From the NCBI GenBank assembly GCA_023434145.1, contig JAEYTI010000076.1, forward strand, positions 1-5,893: a stretch of 5,893 bases of DNA, in the 5' to 3' direction. Shown here piece by piece: positions 1-5,819 of the stretch (position 1 is its first letter; every line of letters begins with the position of its first letter). The DNA comes from Chloroflexota bacterium (GTDB lineage Bacteria; Chloroflexota; Anaerolineae; Anaerolineales; Anaerolineaceae). A program made the translations under genes and the position numbers. A model generated the notes under the pieces. That model ran no database searches. It was not told the DNA's origin and saw only the letters and a program-made list of their open reading frames with translations.

Positions 1-39
1 CCCCCCCACTCCCCCCCCCCCCCACAACCACCCAACAAA
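1..39. repeat. Low-complexity C-rich edge with C7 and C13 runs
   Basis: The first 39 bases contain only C and A apart from one T, with C7 at 1-7 and C13 at 11-23. It lies outside the terminator hairpin of the operon and encodes nothing recognisable. It may be a contig-end or sequencing artefact, or a G-rich tract on the minus strand. Confidence 0.6.
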
Positions 40-53
40 GTTCGAACAGCTAA

Positions 54-100
54 TATTTGACCGGGAGCCGGAGAAGGTTCAGGCGGTTCCCGGTCAAATA
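54..100 (-). terminator. Terminator hairpin at end of the three-gene operon
   Basis: Positions 54-70 pair with 84-100 over 17 consecutive base pairs (one is G-U), leaving a 13-nt loop. The stem includes the arms TTTGACCGGGAGCC and GGTTCCCGGTCAAA. It begins 14 nt after the stop codon of the last minus-strand gene, which is the expected place for a transcript end. No clean U-run follows on the minus strand (it continues as ATTAGC), so it may act as a weak intrinsic terminator or as a 3'-end stabilising hairpin. The pairing is read directly; the terminator role is inferred from position. Confidence 0.75.
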
Positions 101-114
101 ATAGGTGGCGCAGA

Positions 115-861
115 TTACATCTCAAGGCCCGAAAGGTACTGATGGCTCTTGCGTACGGCTTCCAGAATATCCGTATCGCAGCGGTCCAGCTCCACGACCC
201 AGTACTTGGCATTCTCGCCGCCGGCCTTTAGAATGCTCGGCACGTCCATTACGCCATCGCCAACGGCAGTCATCGAGGCTTCACGGGTGGCTGGGCCATC
301 TTTGATGTGCAGCAGCGGAACGCGCGTGCCCAGGTCAGAGACAATTTTGACCGGGTCCTTACCAGCGACTTTTACCCAGTAGGTATCGATCTCGAAGAAG
401 ATGCCCGGATCGAGATGTTCGAGCATGATGTGATGGATCAGCTTGCCATCCAGCTCGCCGAACTCCCACCAGTGGTTGTGGATGCCAAACTGCATTCCGC
501 GCTCTTTGGCGGCCTGATAGCCCTGGTTCAAGCGGTCGCACAGGTCTTTGATCGTCTCCTGTGTCTTCACGTCATCGGGGCGGATCTGCGTACACAGCAC
601 CGGCGGTTTGCCCAGCGCCTCCACCTGATCGAGGATTTCGTTCTTGCGTTCGCCGAGCGGCAAGCCAACGTGGGCGGCCACAACGGTCATTCCCAGCTCG
701 TTGAACAGCTTTTTAGCCGCTTCGGCGGTGGTGCCGGGGAAACCCGCCGTTTCAACGTTCTTGTAGCCCATGCCCGCCACCTTGCGGATGGCTTCTTCGT
801 AACCTATCTGTGCAGCAACATCGCGGATTGAATACAACTGTAAAGCGATTTTTTCAGACAT
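115..861 (-). CDS. Sugar phosphate isomerase/epimerase-like TIM-barrel protein (HNH-motif type)
   Basis: The 248-residue protein looks like a xylose isomerase-like TIM barrel (AP endonuclease 2 superfamily, PF01261/COG1082), a cytosolic family of metal-dependent sugar, keto-sugar and inositol isomerases, epimerases and dehydratases. Visible signatures are the N-terminal strand IALQLYSIRD (5-14), GIHNHWWEF (126-134), FFEIDTYWVKVAGKDP (155-170), LLHIKDGP (183-190), VGDGVMDVPSIL (200-211) and WVVELDRCD (221-229). H128/H130, E133, D159, H185 and E224 are the candidate metal or substrate ligands. The ATG at 861 is chosen because GGGAG lies 9 nt upstream (871-875) and family homology starts at once. 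An in-frame GTG at 918 would add 19 unrelated residues. It is the last gene of the operon, 73 nt after the dehydrogenase. The exact substrate is unknown; an IolE/IolI-like, keto-sugar epimerase or lyase role are all possible. Confidence 0.88.
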   Translation of the reverse strand: MSEKIALQLYSIRDVAAQIGYEEAIRKVAGMGYKNVETAGFPGTTAEAAKKLFNELGMTVVAAHVGLPLGERKNEILDQVEALGKPPVLCTQIRPDDVKTQETIKDLCDRLNQGYQAAKERGMQFGIHNHWWEFGELDGKLIHHIMLEHLDPGIFFEIDTYWVKVAGKDPVKIVSDLGTRVPLLHIKDGPATREASMTAVGDGVMDVPSILKAGGENAKYWVVELDRCDTDILEAVRKSHQYLSGLEM

Positions 862-870
862 ACGAAAATT

Positions 871-875
871 CTCCC
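871..875 (-). promoter_or_regulatory. Ribosome binding site fixing the ATG start at 861
   Basis: The minus strand reads GGGAG, then 9 nt (AATTTTCGT), then ATG. No comparable site precedes the in-frame GTG at 918, so this decides the start of the operon's last gene. Confidence 0.6.
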
Positions 876-886
876 AAGGAAAGATC

Positions 887-923
887 GCGGAGCGACAGGA
901 TAGACTGTACCCTATCACTCCGC
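887..923 (-). other. Intercistronic stem-loop between the dehydrogenase and the last isomerase gene
   Basis: GCGGAG (887-892) pairs with CTCCGC (918-923), and inside it GATAG (899-903) pairs with CTATC (912-916) around an 8-nt loop, separated by an asymmetric 6/1 internal loop. It starts 11 nt after the dehydrogenase stop codon and ends 11 nt before the Shine-Dalgarno of the next gene, so it lies wholly in the 73-nt intercistronic spacer. No T-run follows. It could stabilise or process the polycistronic mRNA, or attenuate the last gene. The pairing is seen; the role is inference. Confidence 0.4.
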
Positions 924-934
924 ATGGTGCTTAT

Positions 935-2128
935 CTAGTAGCGGATATCGACGTGTCGCGCCGTCTCCGCTGACTGCTGGATCGCGTCGCAGATCACGGC
1001 GTTCTTGTAGCCGTCTTCAAAGGTCGCGCCGTAGGGAGCGATATCTTTGTTGTTGACGATGCAGTCCAGCAGATGCGCTATTTCGTGGATGAAGGTATGC
1101 TCGTAACCGATCATGTGGCCATGTGGCCACCAATGTTCCCAGAAGGGATGGAAGGACTCGGACACCAGCACATTGTGGAAACCCTGCGTTTCGCGCGGCT
1201 CGTCGTCTTTCCAGAATACATCTAGCTCGTTCAGGCGCTCCAGGTTGAATACCAGCGAGCCTTTTGAGCCGTTGATCTCGATCACCTGGTGGTTCTTGCG
1301 CCCGGCGCAGAAGCGCGAGGATTCAATTGTCCCCAACCCGCCGTTCTCGAACTCGATCAGCGAGACGCAGGCATCATCGACGGTCACCTCGGCCATAGTG
1401 CCGTCTGGCAGCGGCCGCTCAGGGATGAAGGTTTTCATCATGGCCGAAACGCGGCGCGGCTCACCCACCAGGAAGCGCGCCAGATCGATCACGTGCGCGC
1501 CCAGGTCGCCCAGCGTGCCAGAGCCTGCGCGGGCCTTATCCAGCCGCCAGACCATGGGAAAGTTGGGATCCATGATCCATTCTTGCAGGTACACGGCACG
1601 GAAGTGATAGATTTCGCCCAGTTTGCCCGAGCGGATCAGCTCATATGCCTGGCGGATGGCAGGCACATAGCGGTAATTAAAGCCCACCATGTGCTTGACG
1701 CCTGTTTTAGCCACCGTTTCCATCATCTCGGCAGCTTCTTTCGCAGTGCGTCCCAGCGGCTTCTCGCACAGCACGTGCTTGCCGGCTCTTGCCGCGGCAA
1801 TGGTCGGCTCAAGATGAAAGTCGTTGGGGGCGCCGTTGTCGAAGAGCTGCACCCGATCGTCGCGGATCAGATCCTGCCAGTTGGTGTAATGTTTTTCGTA
1901 ACCGTAGCGGCGCGTAGCTTCTTTTACCGCTTCTTCATCGCGCCCAGCGATCGCCACCAGTTTGGGAATGGCAGGCGGGGGATAGATCATGTAGGGGATT
2001 GTTTTGAATGCGTTGGTGTGCGCTTTGCCCATGAAACCATAGCCCATCATGCCTATGCCAACTTCGGGTACTTCTCCGGTGGCTTTTTTCGTACCGGCCA
2101 ATGTGACAAAACCAACATCCTCAGGCAT
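935..2128 (-). CDS. Gfo/Idh/MocA-family NAD(P)-dependent sugar or cyclitol dehydrogenase
   Basis: This 397-residue cytosolic oxidoreductase probably oxidises a hydroxyl of a sugar, glycoside or inositol to a ketone with NAD(P). The N-terminal Rossmann fold shows GYGFMGKAH (29-37), the usual GxGxxG dinucleotide loop, then LVAIAGRD (57-64). The family signature CEKPLGRT lies at 121-128, with K123 the expected catalytic lysine, followed by GFNYRYVPA (149-157). GTLGDLGAHVIDL (204-216) carries the conserved D208-x3-H212 pair of the active site. The C-terminal half is the usual GFO_IDH_MocA beta-sheet domain, ending in FEDGYKNAVICDAI (370-383). A 20-residue tail precedes the Rossmann fold, slightly longer than usual. 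The ATG is supported by GGGAGG with 7-nt spacing. It sits between two isomerase/epimerase-like genes, 66 nt after the first and 73 nt before the second, so it is probably co-transcribed with both. The family is secure; the substrate is not determinable. Confidence 0.93.
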   Translation of the reverse strand: MPEDVGFVTLAGTKKATGEVPEVGIGMMGYGFMGKAHTNAFKTIPYMIYPPPAIPKLVAIAGRDEEAVKEATRRYGYEKHYTNWQDLIRDDRVQLFDNGAPNDFHLEPTIAAARAGKHVLCEKPLGRTAKEAAEMMETVAKTGVKHMVGFNYRYVPAIRQAYELIRSGKLGEIYHFRAVYLQEWIMDPNFPMVWRLDKARAGSGTLGDLGAHVIDLARFLVGEPRRVSAMMKTFIPERPLPDGTMAEVTVDDACVSLIEFENGGLGTIESSRFCAGRKNHQVIEINGSKGSLVFNLERLNELDVFWKDDEPRETQGFHNVLVSESFHPFWEHWWPHGHMIGYEHTFIHEIAHLLDCIVNNKDIAPYGATFEDGYKNAVICDAIQQSAETARHVDIRY

Positions 2129-2194
2129 TAGAAAACCTCCCTTTGCGGTCGTTGATAACGTGTGGAACAGGTGCGACGAGATCAGGTGCAGGGC

Positions 2195-3196
2195 TTATTT
2201 GCGTTCGAACGCGGCATCGAAAGCGACATTCGAGGACGGGAAATCCATGCGCTTGACGAACGCCGCGGCCTCGCGCGCGCCGTGCTCGCGATCCATACCA
2301 GAGTCTTCCCACTCTACGGAGAGCGGGCCGGTGTAACCGATCTCGTTCAGGGCGCGCATAATCTCCTCGAAGCGGATGCTACCGCGGCCCAGCGAGCGGA
2401 AGTCCCAGAAGCGGCGGTTATCGCCAAAGTTCAGATGTCCGCCAAATACTCCGGCTTCAGTTGGGTGCTTCGACCAGTGCACATCTTTCATATGAACGTG
2501 GTAGATGCGGTCGGCGAACTTGCGGATAAAGCCCACGTAATCGACGCCCTGGTAACCAAAGTGGCTGGGGTCAAAGTTGAAGCCAAAAGCTGGACGACGT
2601 CCGAGTGCTTCCAGCGTGCGTTCCGCTGAGGCGATATCGAAGGCAATTTCGGTCGGGTGTACTTCCAGCGCGAACTTCACGCCTACCTCGTCAAATACGT
2701 CGAGGATTGGGTTCCACATTTCTGCGAAGAAGGCATATCCCTGGTCAATCCACGCGTCCGGGACAGAGGGGAAGGAGTACAGCAAATGCCAGATGGAGGA
2801 CCCGGTAAAGCCGGGAGTGACCTTGAGCCCCATCTTTGCGGCAGCGCGGGCGGTGTTGGCGATCTCTTCAGCGGCGCGGCGGCGTACGCCGTCTTCCTTG
2901 CCGTCACCCCATACGCGCGGGGGAACGATCCCTTGATGGCGCTCGTCGATCCGGTCGCAAACGGCCTGGCCTACCAGGTGGTTGCTAATGGCGTAGCACT
3001 TCAGGCCGTGCTTGTTCAGGATATCCCAACGGCCCTGAATGTAATTGTCTTCAGACAGCGCGCGCTCTACGTCGAAGTGATCGCCCCAGCAAGCGATTTC
3101 TAAGCCGTCATAGCCAAATGATTTTGCTTTTTCACAAAGAGTCGCAAAGGGCAGATCCGCCCACTGTCCGGTAAAAAGTGTAACTGGTCGAGGCAT
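2195..3196 (-). CDS. Sugar phosphate isomerase/epimerase-like TIM-barrel protein (EVHPTE type), first gene of operon
   Basis: The 333-residue protein is a xylose isomerase-like TIM barrel (PF01261/COG1082), longer than the last gene of the operon and with different motifs. Order of landmarks: FGYDGLEIACWGDHFDVE (27-44), CYAISNHLVGQAVCD (67-81), ALEVHPTEIAFD (176-187), FGFNFDPSHFGYQGVDY (204-220), IYHVHMKDVHW (231-241), a segment rich in G, R, F and W (250-273, including HLNFGDNRRFW), and LSVEWEDSGMDREHGA (292-307). E178, D209, H235 and E295 match the Glu-Asp-His-Glu metal-site pattern of ketose 3-epimerase-like members, so metal-dependent isomerisation or epimerisation of a (keto)sugar is likely. 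The ATG is preceded by AAAGGAGA with a 7-nt gap. It leads the operon, divergent from the aldo/keto reductase gene. Substrate and exact reaction are unknown. Confidence 0.92.
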   Translation of the reverse strand: MPRPVTLFTGQWADLPFATLCEKAKSFGYDGLEIACWGDHFDVERALSEDNYIQGRWDILNKHGLKCYAISNHLVGQAVCDRIDERHQGIVPPRVWGDGKEDGVRRRAAEEIANTARAAAKMGLKVTPGFTGSSIWHLLYSFPSVPDAWIDQGYAFFAEMWNPILDVFDEVGVKFALEVHPTEIAFDIASAERTLEALGRRPAFGFNFDPSHFGYQGVDYVGFIRKFADRIYHVHMKDVHWSKHPTEAGVFGGHLNFGDNRRFWDFRSLGRGSIRFEEIMRALNEIGYTGPLSVEWEDSGMDREHGAREAAAFVKRMDFPSSNVAFDAAFERK

Positions 3197-3283
3197 TGCT
3201 GTTCTCCTTTCAAGGTGCTTGTTGATTGACCAACGTACCTGCGGAAATGAAGTGGTAAAAGTTTTTCGGGTGTGACCGATCTA

Positions 3284-3312
3284 AATTTACATCCGATGAG
3301 AGAAAATCGCAA
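3284..3312 (-). promoter_or_regulatory. Candidate promoter of the minus-strand three-gene operon
   Basis: On the minus strand a -35-like TTGCGA (3307-3312) is separated by exactly 17 nt from a -10-like TAAATT (3284-3289). Each matches the sigma-70 consensus at 4 of 6 positions. Transcription would begin near 3277, giving a leader of about 80 nt before the ATG at 3196. Other weak AT-rich boxes exist in this region, so the call is tentative. Confidence 0.4.
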
Positions 3313-3319
3313 CCGAAAA

Positions 3320-3339
3320 GGGTGAGGCGTTTTTCACCC
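3320..3339. promoter_or_regulatory. Inverted repeat GGGTGA-N8-TCACCC between the two divergent promoters
   Basis: GGGTGA (3320-3325) and TCACCC (3334-3339) form 6-bp arms around GGCGTTTT, with two further possible G-U pairs. It lies just upstream of both proposed -35 boxes, a natural place for a regulator. Its GTGA/TCAC core resembles the arms of the palindrome at 3405-3418, but the spacing differs. It could be a second regulator site, or chance. Confidence 0.3.
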
Positions 3340-3360
3340 GCACAGAATGCTTTACAAATC

Positions 3361-3389
3361 TTATCTTTTTTCCAAAACTATGTTTTAAT
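3361..3389 (+). promoter_or_regulatory. Candidate extended -10 promoter of the aldo/keto reductase gene
   Basis: TGT followed by TTTAAT (TG at 3381-3382, hexamer 3384-3389) matches an extended -10 element, with 5 of 6 positions of TATAAT. The -35 position at 17-nt spacing is TTATCT (3361-3366), only 3 of 6, which an extended -10 can compensate for. The start would be near 3396, leaving a leader of about 50 nt that contains the palindrome at 3405-3418. Confidence 0.5.
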
Positions 3390-3404
3390 AAGCCCATGCT
3401 ATTT

Positions 3405-3418
3405 CGTGAACGTTCACG
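3405..3418. promoter_or_regulatory. Perfect 14-bp palindrome CGTGAACGTTCACG, probable LacI-family operator
   Basis: The sequence is its own reverse complement. Allowing one mismatched pair, the symmetry extends to 3402-3421 (18 of 20 positions). Palindromes with a central CG and GTGAA/TTCAC arms are typical of LacI/GalR-family sugar repressor operators. Relative to the proposed reductase start point it would sit at about +9 to +22, suiting repression by blocking initiation or early elongation. It ends 16 nt before the reductase Shine-Dalgarno. No regulator gene lies in the window, so the binding protein is unknown. Confidence 0.6.
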
Positions 3419-3447
3419 GAAGTCAGACAACTTGAGGAGGGAAACAC

Positions 3448-4413
3448 ATGGAATACCGAAGATTAGGCAAGGCGGGCATTAAGGTTAGCGCACTGTCGTT
3501 GGGGGCCTGGGTGACGTACGGCGGGCAGGTTGGCGAGCAGACCGCTGAGGAGTGCATGAAGGCGGCCTGGGAAGCCGGTGTAAACTTCTTCGACAATGCC
3601 GAAGGATACGCCGACGGCAACGCCGAGACGGTGATGGGTAACGTGTTCAAGAAGATGGGCTGGGCGCGAGAAGATTTCGTCGTCTCCACCAAGATCTTCT
3701 GGGGCGGCAAGGGTCCGAACGATACAGGCTTATCGCACAAACACGTGTATGAGGGTGTGAACAAGGCGCTCAAGCGCTTGCAGGTCGATTACGTGGATCT
3801 GCTGTTCTGCCACCGCCCCGACCCGAACACACCGATCGAAGAAACCGTGCGCGTGATGGATACCATCATCCGCTCGGGCAAGGCCTTCTACTGGGGCACC
3901 TCGGAATGGTCCGCCGCCCAGATCATGCGTGCGGATGGCATCGCGCGCCAGTACAACCTCACCCCGCCCGCCATGGAGCAGCCGCAGTACAACATGCTGG
4001 TCCGCGACCGCTTTGAGAAGGAGTACGATATCCTCTACCGCGAGCTGGGCTACGGCACAACCATCTGGAGCCCGCTGGCCTCTGGTTTGCTTTCGGGCAA
4101 GTATAACAACGGCATCCCTGAGGGCAGCCGCGGTGCGCTGGAAGGCTACGAGTGGCTGCGCGGCATGCTGACCGATCCCAAGAATTTAGAAACCGTACGC
4201 AACCTGGCAGGCGTGGCGGATGATCTGGGTGTACCGCTGGCGCAAATGGCGCTGGCGTGGTGTCTCAAGAACCCCAACGTCTCCACCGTCATCACCGGGG
4301 CGAGCCGCGCCGAGCAAGTGCGCGAGAACATGAAAGCGCTTGACGTGGTGCAGCAGCTAACGCCCGACGTGATGGAACGCATCGAGAATATCCTGACGAA
4401 AAAGCCTCAGTAA
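3448..4413 (+). CDS. Aldo/keto reductase, Kv-channel beta-subunit-like (AKR6-type)
   Basis: This 321-residue cytosolic NADPH-type oxidoreductase has the full length of a single-domain (alpha/beta)8 aldo/keto reductase. It begins with MEYRRLGKAGIKVSALSLG. The catalytic tetrad is visible as D49 and Y54 in FFDNAEGYADG, K82 in STKIFWGG, and H122 in LLFCHRPDPNTPIEE. Further landmarks are YWGTSEWSAAQI (148-159), LTPPAMEQPQYN (171-182), WSPLASGLLSGKYN (207-220) and the cofactor-site-like VITGASRAEQVREN (281-294). The KIFWGGKG, RPDPNTP and WGTS-W blocks closely resemble eukaryotic Kv-beta subunits and their bacterial relatives. Kv-beta has Asn where this protein keeps the catalytic His. The ATG follows GAGGAGGG with a 7-nt gap. 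Divergence from the sugar operon and a sugar-type operator upstream suggest it reduces a sugar or aldehyde intermediate of the same pathway. Its substrate is unknown. Confidence 0.94.
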   Translation: MEYRRLGKAGIKVSALSLGAWVTYGGQVGEQTAEECMKAAWEAGVNFFDNAEGYADGNAETVMGNVFKKMGWAREDFVVSTKIFWGGKGPNDTGLSHKHVYEGVNKALKRLQVDYVDLLFCHRPDPNTPIEETVRVMDTIIRSGKAFYWGTSEWSAAQIMRADGIARQYNLTPPAMEQPQYNMLVRDRFEKEYDILYRELGYGTTIWSPLASGLLSGKYNNGIPEGSRGALEGYEWLRGMLTDPKNLETVRNLAGVADDLGVPLAQMALAWCLKNPNVSTVITGASRAEQVRENMKALDVVQQLTPDVMERIENILTKKPQ

Positions 4414-4422
4414 AATTCGGCC

Positions 4423-4468
4423 AGGATACCAAAAATGGGAGACGCTCGTCTCCCATTTTTGGTATCCT
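4423..4468. terminator. Bidirectional intrinsic terminator between convergent genes
   Basis: A perfect inverted repeat: 4423-4444 pairs with 4447-4468 over about 21-22 bp, with a minimal loop. The GC core GGGAGACG/CGTCTCCC is flanked by AAAAA on the left and TTTTT on the right, so either strand yields a hairpin with a U-rich segment. It starts 9 nt after the reductase stop and ends 3 nt before the transporter stop, and so serves both convergent genes. Confidence 0.93.
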
Positions 4469-4471
4469 CGA

Positions 4472-5767
4472 TTACCCCCGCCGCATCACCTGCCGCCCGG
4501 CATAGAGCGCCAGCGCGTGCGCGATCAGCGTAACTACAACAAGGGTTTGGAAGCCGAACAGTTCTACCACCACCCCGCTGATTCCGGTCAGTAGCAGCAC
4601 GGCGCCCATCAGTGTATTGGTGAAGCCCAGGTATAACGAGCGCTCTGCCTCCGGTGCAATATCGAGCATCAGGCTGTTGGAAGATACGCCGATACCCGAG
4701 CCGCGGATGCCCACCAGCACGAACACCGGAATGAGCCAGATCTCGGCGATGCGTGGTGGAATATGCAGCGGCCCGGCGAGGAGCGTGAGCAGCAGCACCA
4801 GGGCTGAGAGCAGCACGCCCGCGCCAGCGGCCGCCAGCATTACCTTCTGCACGCCCACCCGCCGGGCTATTCGGCCAAAATAGGCGTTGGATAGCAGGTT
4901 GGTCGCCGTCCAAACGCCCAAGTAGATGCCAATCATCGCGGCGCTACCGCCCATCCGCTGCTGCACGTACACGGCAAAGAACGGCGTGGCCGACCCGGCA
5001 AGCATCAGCATTAGCTCTAGCACCAAAAAGGCGCGGTAGCGGGCATTTTGGCGCGTCACTTCCAGCGAACGTTTTAGCTGCACGCTGAGATTTTGCCTCG
5101 GCTGCAATACCAGGTCTGGCTGCTCACGGATGCTGTTGAACGCCATCACCGAGATGGTGCCAAGAACAAGGAAGATGACGGCTAAGATGCCGTAGTTATG
5201 TGGGAATTCCAGCGGGCTTCCTGCATCCAGCACCCAACGGACAAAGCCGCTGGCGGCGATGCTCCCCAGGCCCCCCAACCCAAATCGCCAGGCAAAAAAC
5301 TCGCCGCGCTGTTCGGAGGGGATGACCTTGCCGACCACCTCCAGAAAGGGCAGCCCGCCCAACCCGCTGGCGAAGGAGGAGACGACGAACGCGCCAAAGA
5401 ACAAAGCCAGCGCCAGCCCTGGTTCTCGAACAAAATTCATTGCAAGAGCAACCACTACCCAAGTGGCTATACGCAAATAGCTGATTTTGCGATAAAAATC
5501 CACTTTTCGGGGCATGCTCTGTAAAAAACCCGATACCCAGAGTTGCGGCAGCGACCACGCGCCATCGCGGATCGGCAGTACCAGTCCCAGCAGCAGCGGC
5601 GAGTCGGTCAGGTGGCTGAGGAACGCCACCATAACCAGCGTTGGGTCCATGACCGTTTCCGCGGTGATATATAGGAAGCCATTTGCCACACCCAGCGTGT
5701 AATTACGCCGGGTTACAGATGCCGCTATGGCATCCGCCTGATGCGTTGATGTGATCGTGTCGCTCAA
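4472..5767 (-). CDS. Major facilitator superfamily (MFS) transporter, TTG start
   Basis: The 431-residue protein is predicted to be an inner-membrane secondary transporter. About twelve hydrophobic segments are visible, near residues 28-50, 57-82, 97-112, 117-137, 163-181, 190-210, 246-268, 275-297, 308-331, 341-362, 378-402 and 405-424. A charged cytoplasmic loop (211-245) separates the two six-helix halves. Loop motifs IPSEQRGEFFAWR (149-161) and APEAERSLYLGFTN (371-384) occupy equivalent places in the two halves, as in MFS proteins. The TTG at 5765-5767 is chosen because GGAGGA precedes it by 7 nt and a TATAAT box lies just upstream. The frame stays open to a TTG at 5872, but that would add 35 polar residues encoded across the promoter. 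Substrate is not evident; sugar or product transport is suggested only by its neighbours. It has its own promoter and converges on the reductase gene. Confidence 0.9.
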   Translation of the reverse strand: MSDTITSTHQADAIAASVTRRNYTLGVANGFLYITAETVMDPTLVMVAFLSHLTDSPLLLGLVLPIRDGAWSLPQLWVSGFLQSMPRKVDFYRKISYLRIATWVVVALAMNFVREPGLALALFFGAFVVSSFASGLGGLPFLEVVGKVIPSEQRGEFFAWRFGLGGLGSIAASGFVRWVLDAGSPLEFPHNYGILAVIFLVLGTISVMAFNSIREQPDLVLQPRQNLSVQLKRSLEVTRQNARYRAFLVLELMLMLAGSATPFFAVYVQQRMGGSAAMIGIYLGVWTATNLLSNAYFGRIARRVGVQKVMLAAAGAGVLLSALVLLLTLLAGPLHIPPRIAEIWLIPVFVLVGIRGSGIGVSSNSLMLDIAPEAERSLYLGFTNTLMGAVLLLTGISGVVVELFGFQTLVVVTLIAHALALYAGRQVMRRG

Positions 5768-5773
5768 TTTTCT

Positions 5774-5779
5774 TCCTCC
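5774..5779 (-). promoter_or_regulatory. Ribosome binding site fixing the TTG start of the MFS gene
   Basis: The minus strand reads GGAGGA, then AGAAAA-type purine-rich spacing to TTG at 5767. The GGAGG core (5775-5779) is 7 nt from the start codon, the same spacing seen for the dehydrogenase, the first isomerase and the reductase genes here. Confidence 0.75.
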
Positions 5780-5788
5780 GTAGAACCG

Positions 5789-5807
5789 CGTGATTATATC
5801 ATTCACG
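5789..5807. promoter_or_regulatory. Inverted repeat CGTGA-N9-TCACG overlapping the MFS -10 box
   Basis: CGTGA (5789-5793) and TCACG (5803-5807) are 5-bp arms that straddle the TATAAT of the transporter promoter. The arms match those of the operator-like palindrome at 3405-3418, but the overall length is 19 bp instead of 14, so the same protein may not bind both. Short arms make chance a real possibility. Confidence 0.3.
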
Positions 5808-5819
5808 GTCTGGTGTAAG
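5793..5819 (-). promoter_or_regulatory. Promoter of the MFS transporter gene
   Basis: The minus strand carries TGATATAAT: a consensus TATAAT (5793-5798) with an extended TGn element. A CTTACA at 5814-5819 (4 of 6 to TTGACA) lies 15 nt upstream as a weak -35. Transcription would start near 5786, about 20 nt before the TTG codon. Confidence 0.7.

Noticed and set aside
307..831. A 174-codon open frame on the plus strand opposite the last isomerase gene
   Set aside because: It mirrors the codons of a well-supported TIM-barrel gene and has no convincing ribosome binding site or family motif.
1111..1128. Short tandem repeat CATGTGGC/CATGTGGC
   Set aside because: It falls inside the dehydrogenase coding sequence (the WPHGHMI region) and is explained by codons for that segment; only two copies are present.
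1289..2131. A 280-codon open frame on the plus strand opposite the dehydrogenase gene
   Set aside because: It lies antisense to a gene with clear Gfo/Idh/MocA motifs, its translation shows no recognisable domain, and long antisense frames are common in GC-rich coding DNA.
3218..3236. Imperfect palindrome GTTGATTGACCAAC in the leader of the first operon gene
   Set aside because: Only 10 of 14 positions are symmetric and it has no second copy, so an operator claim is not supported.
3351..3384. TTTACA at 3351-3356 as a -35 for the reductase promoter
   Set aside because: The nearest plausible -10 boxes are 22 nt or more away, too far for a normal sigma-70 spacer; the extended -10 at 3384-3389 with TTATCT fits better.
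4407..4913. A 168-codon minus-strand frame overlapping the MFS gene and the terminator hairpin
   Set aside because: The translation is arginine/alanine-rich with no domain, overlaps the MFS C-terminal half in another frame, and runs through the bidirectional terminator.
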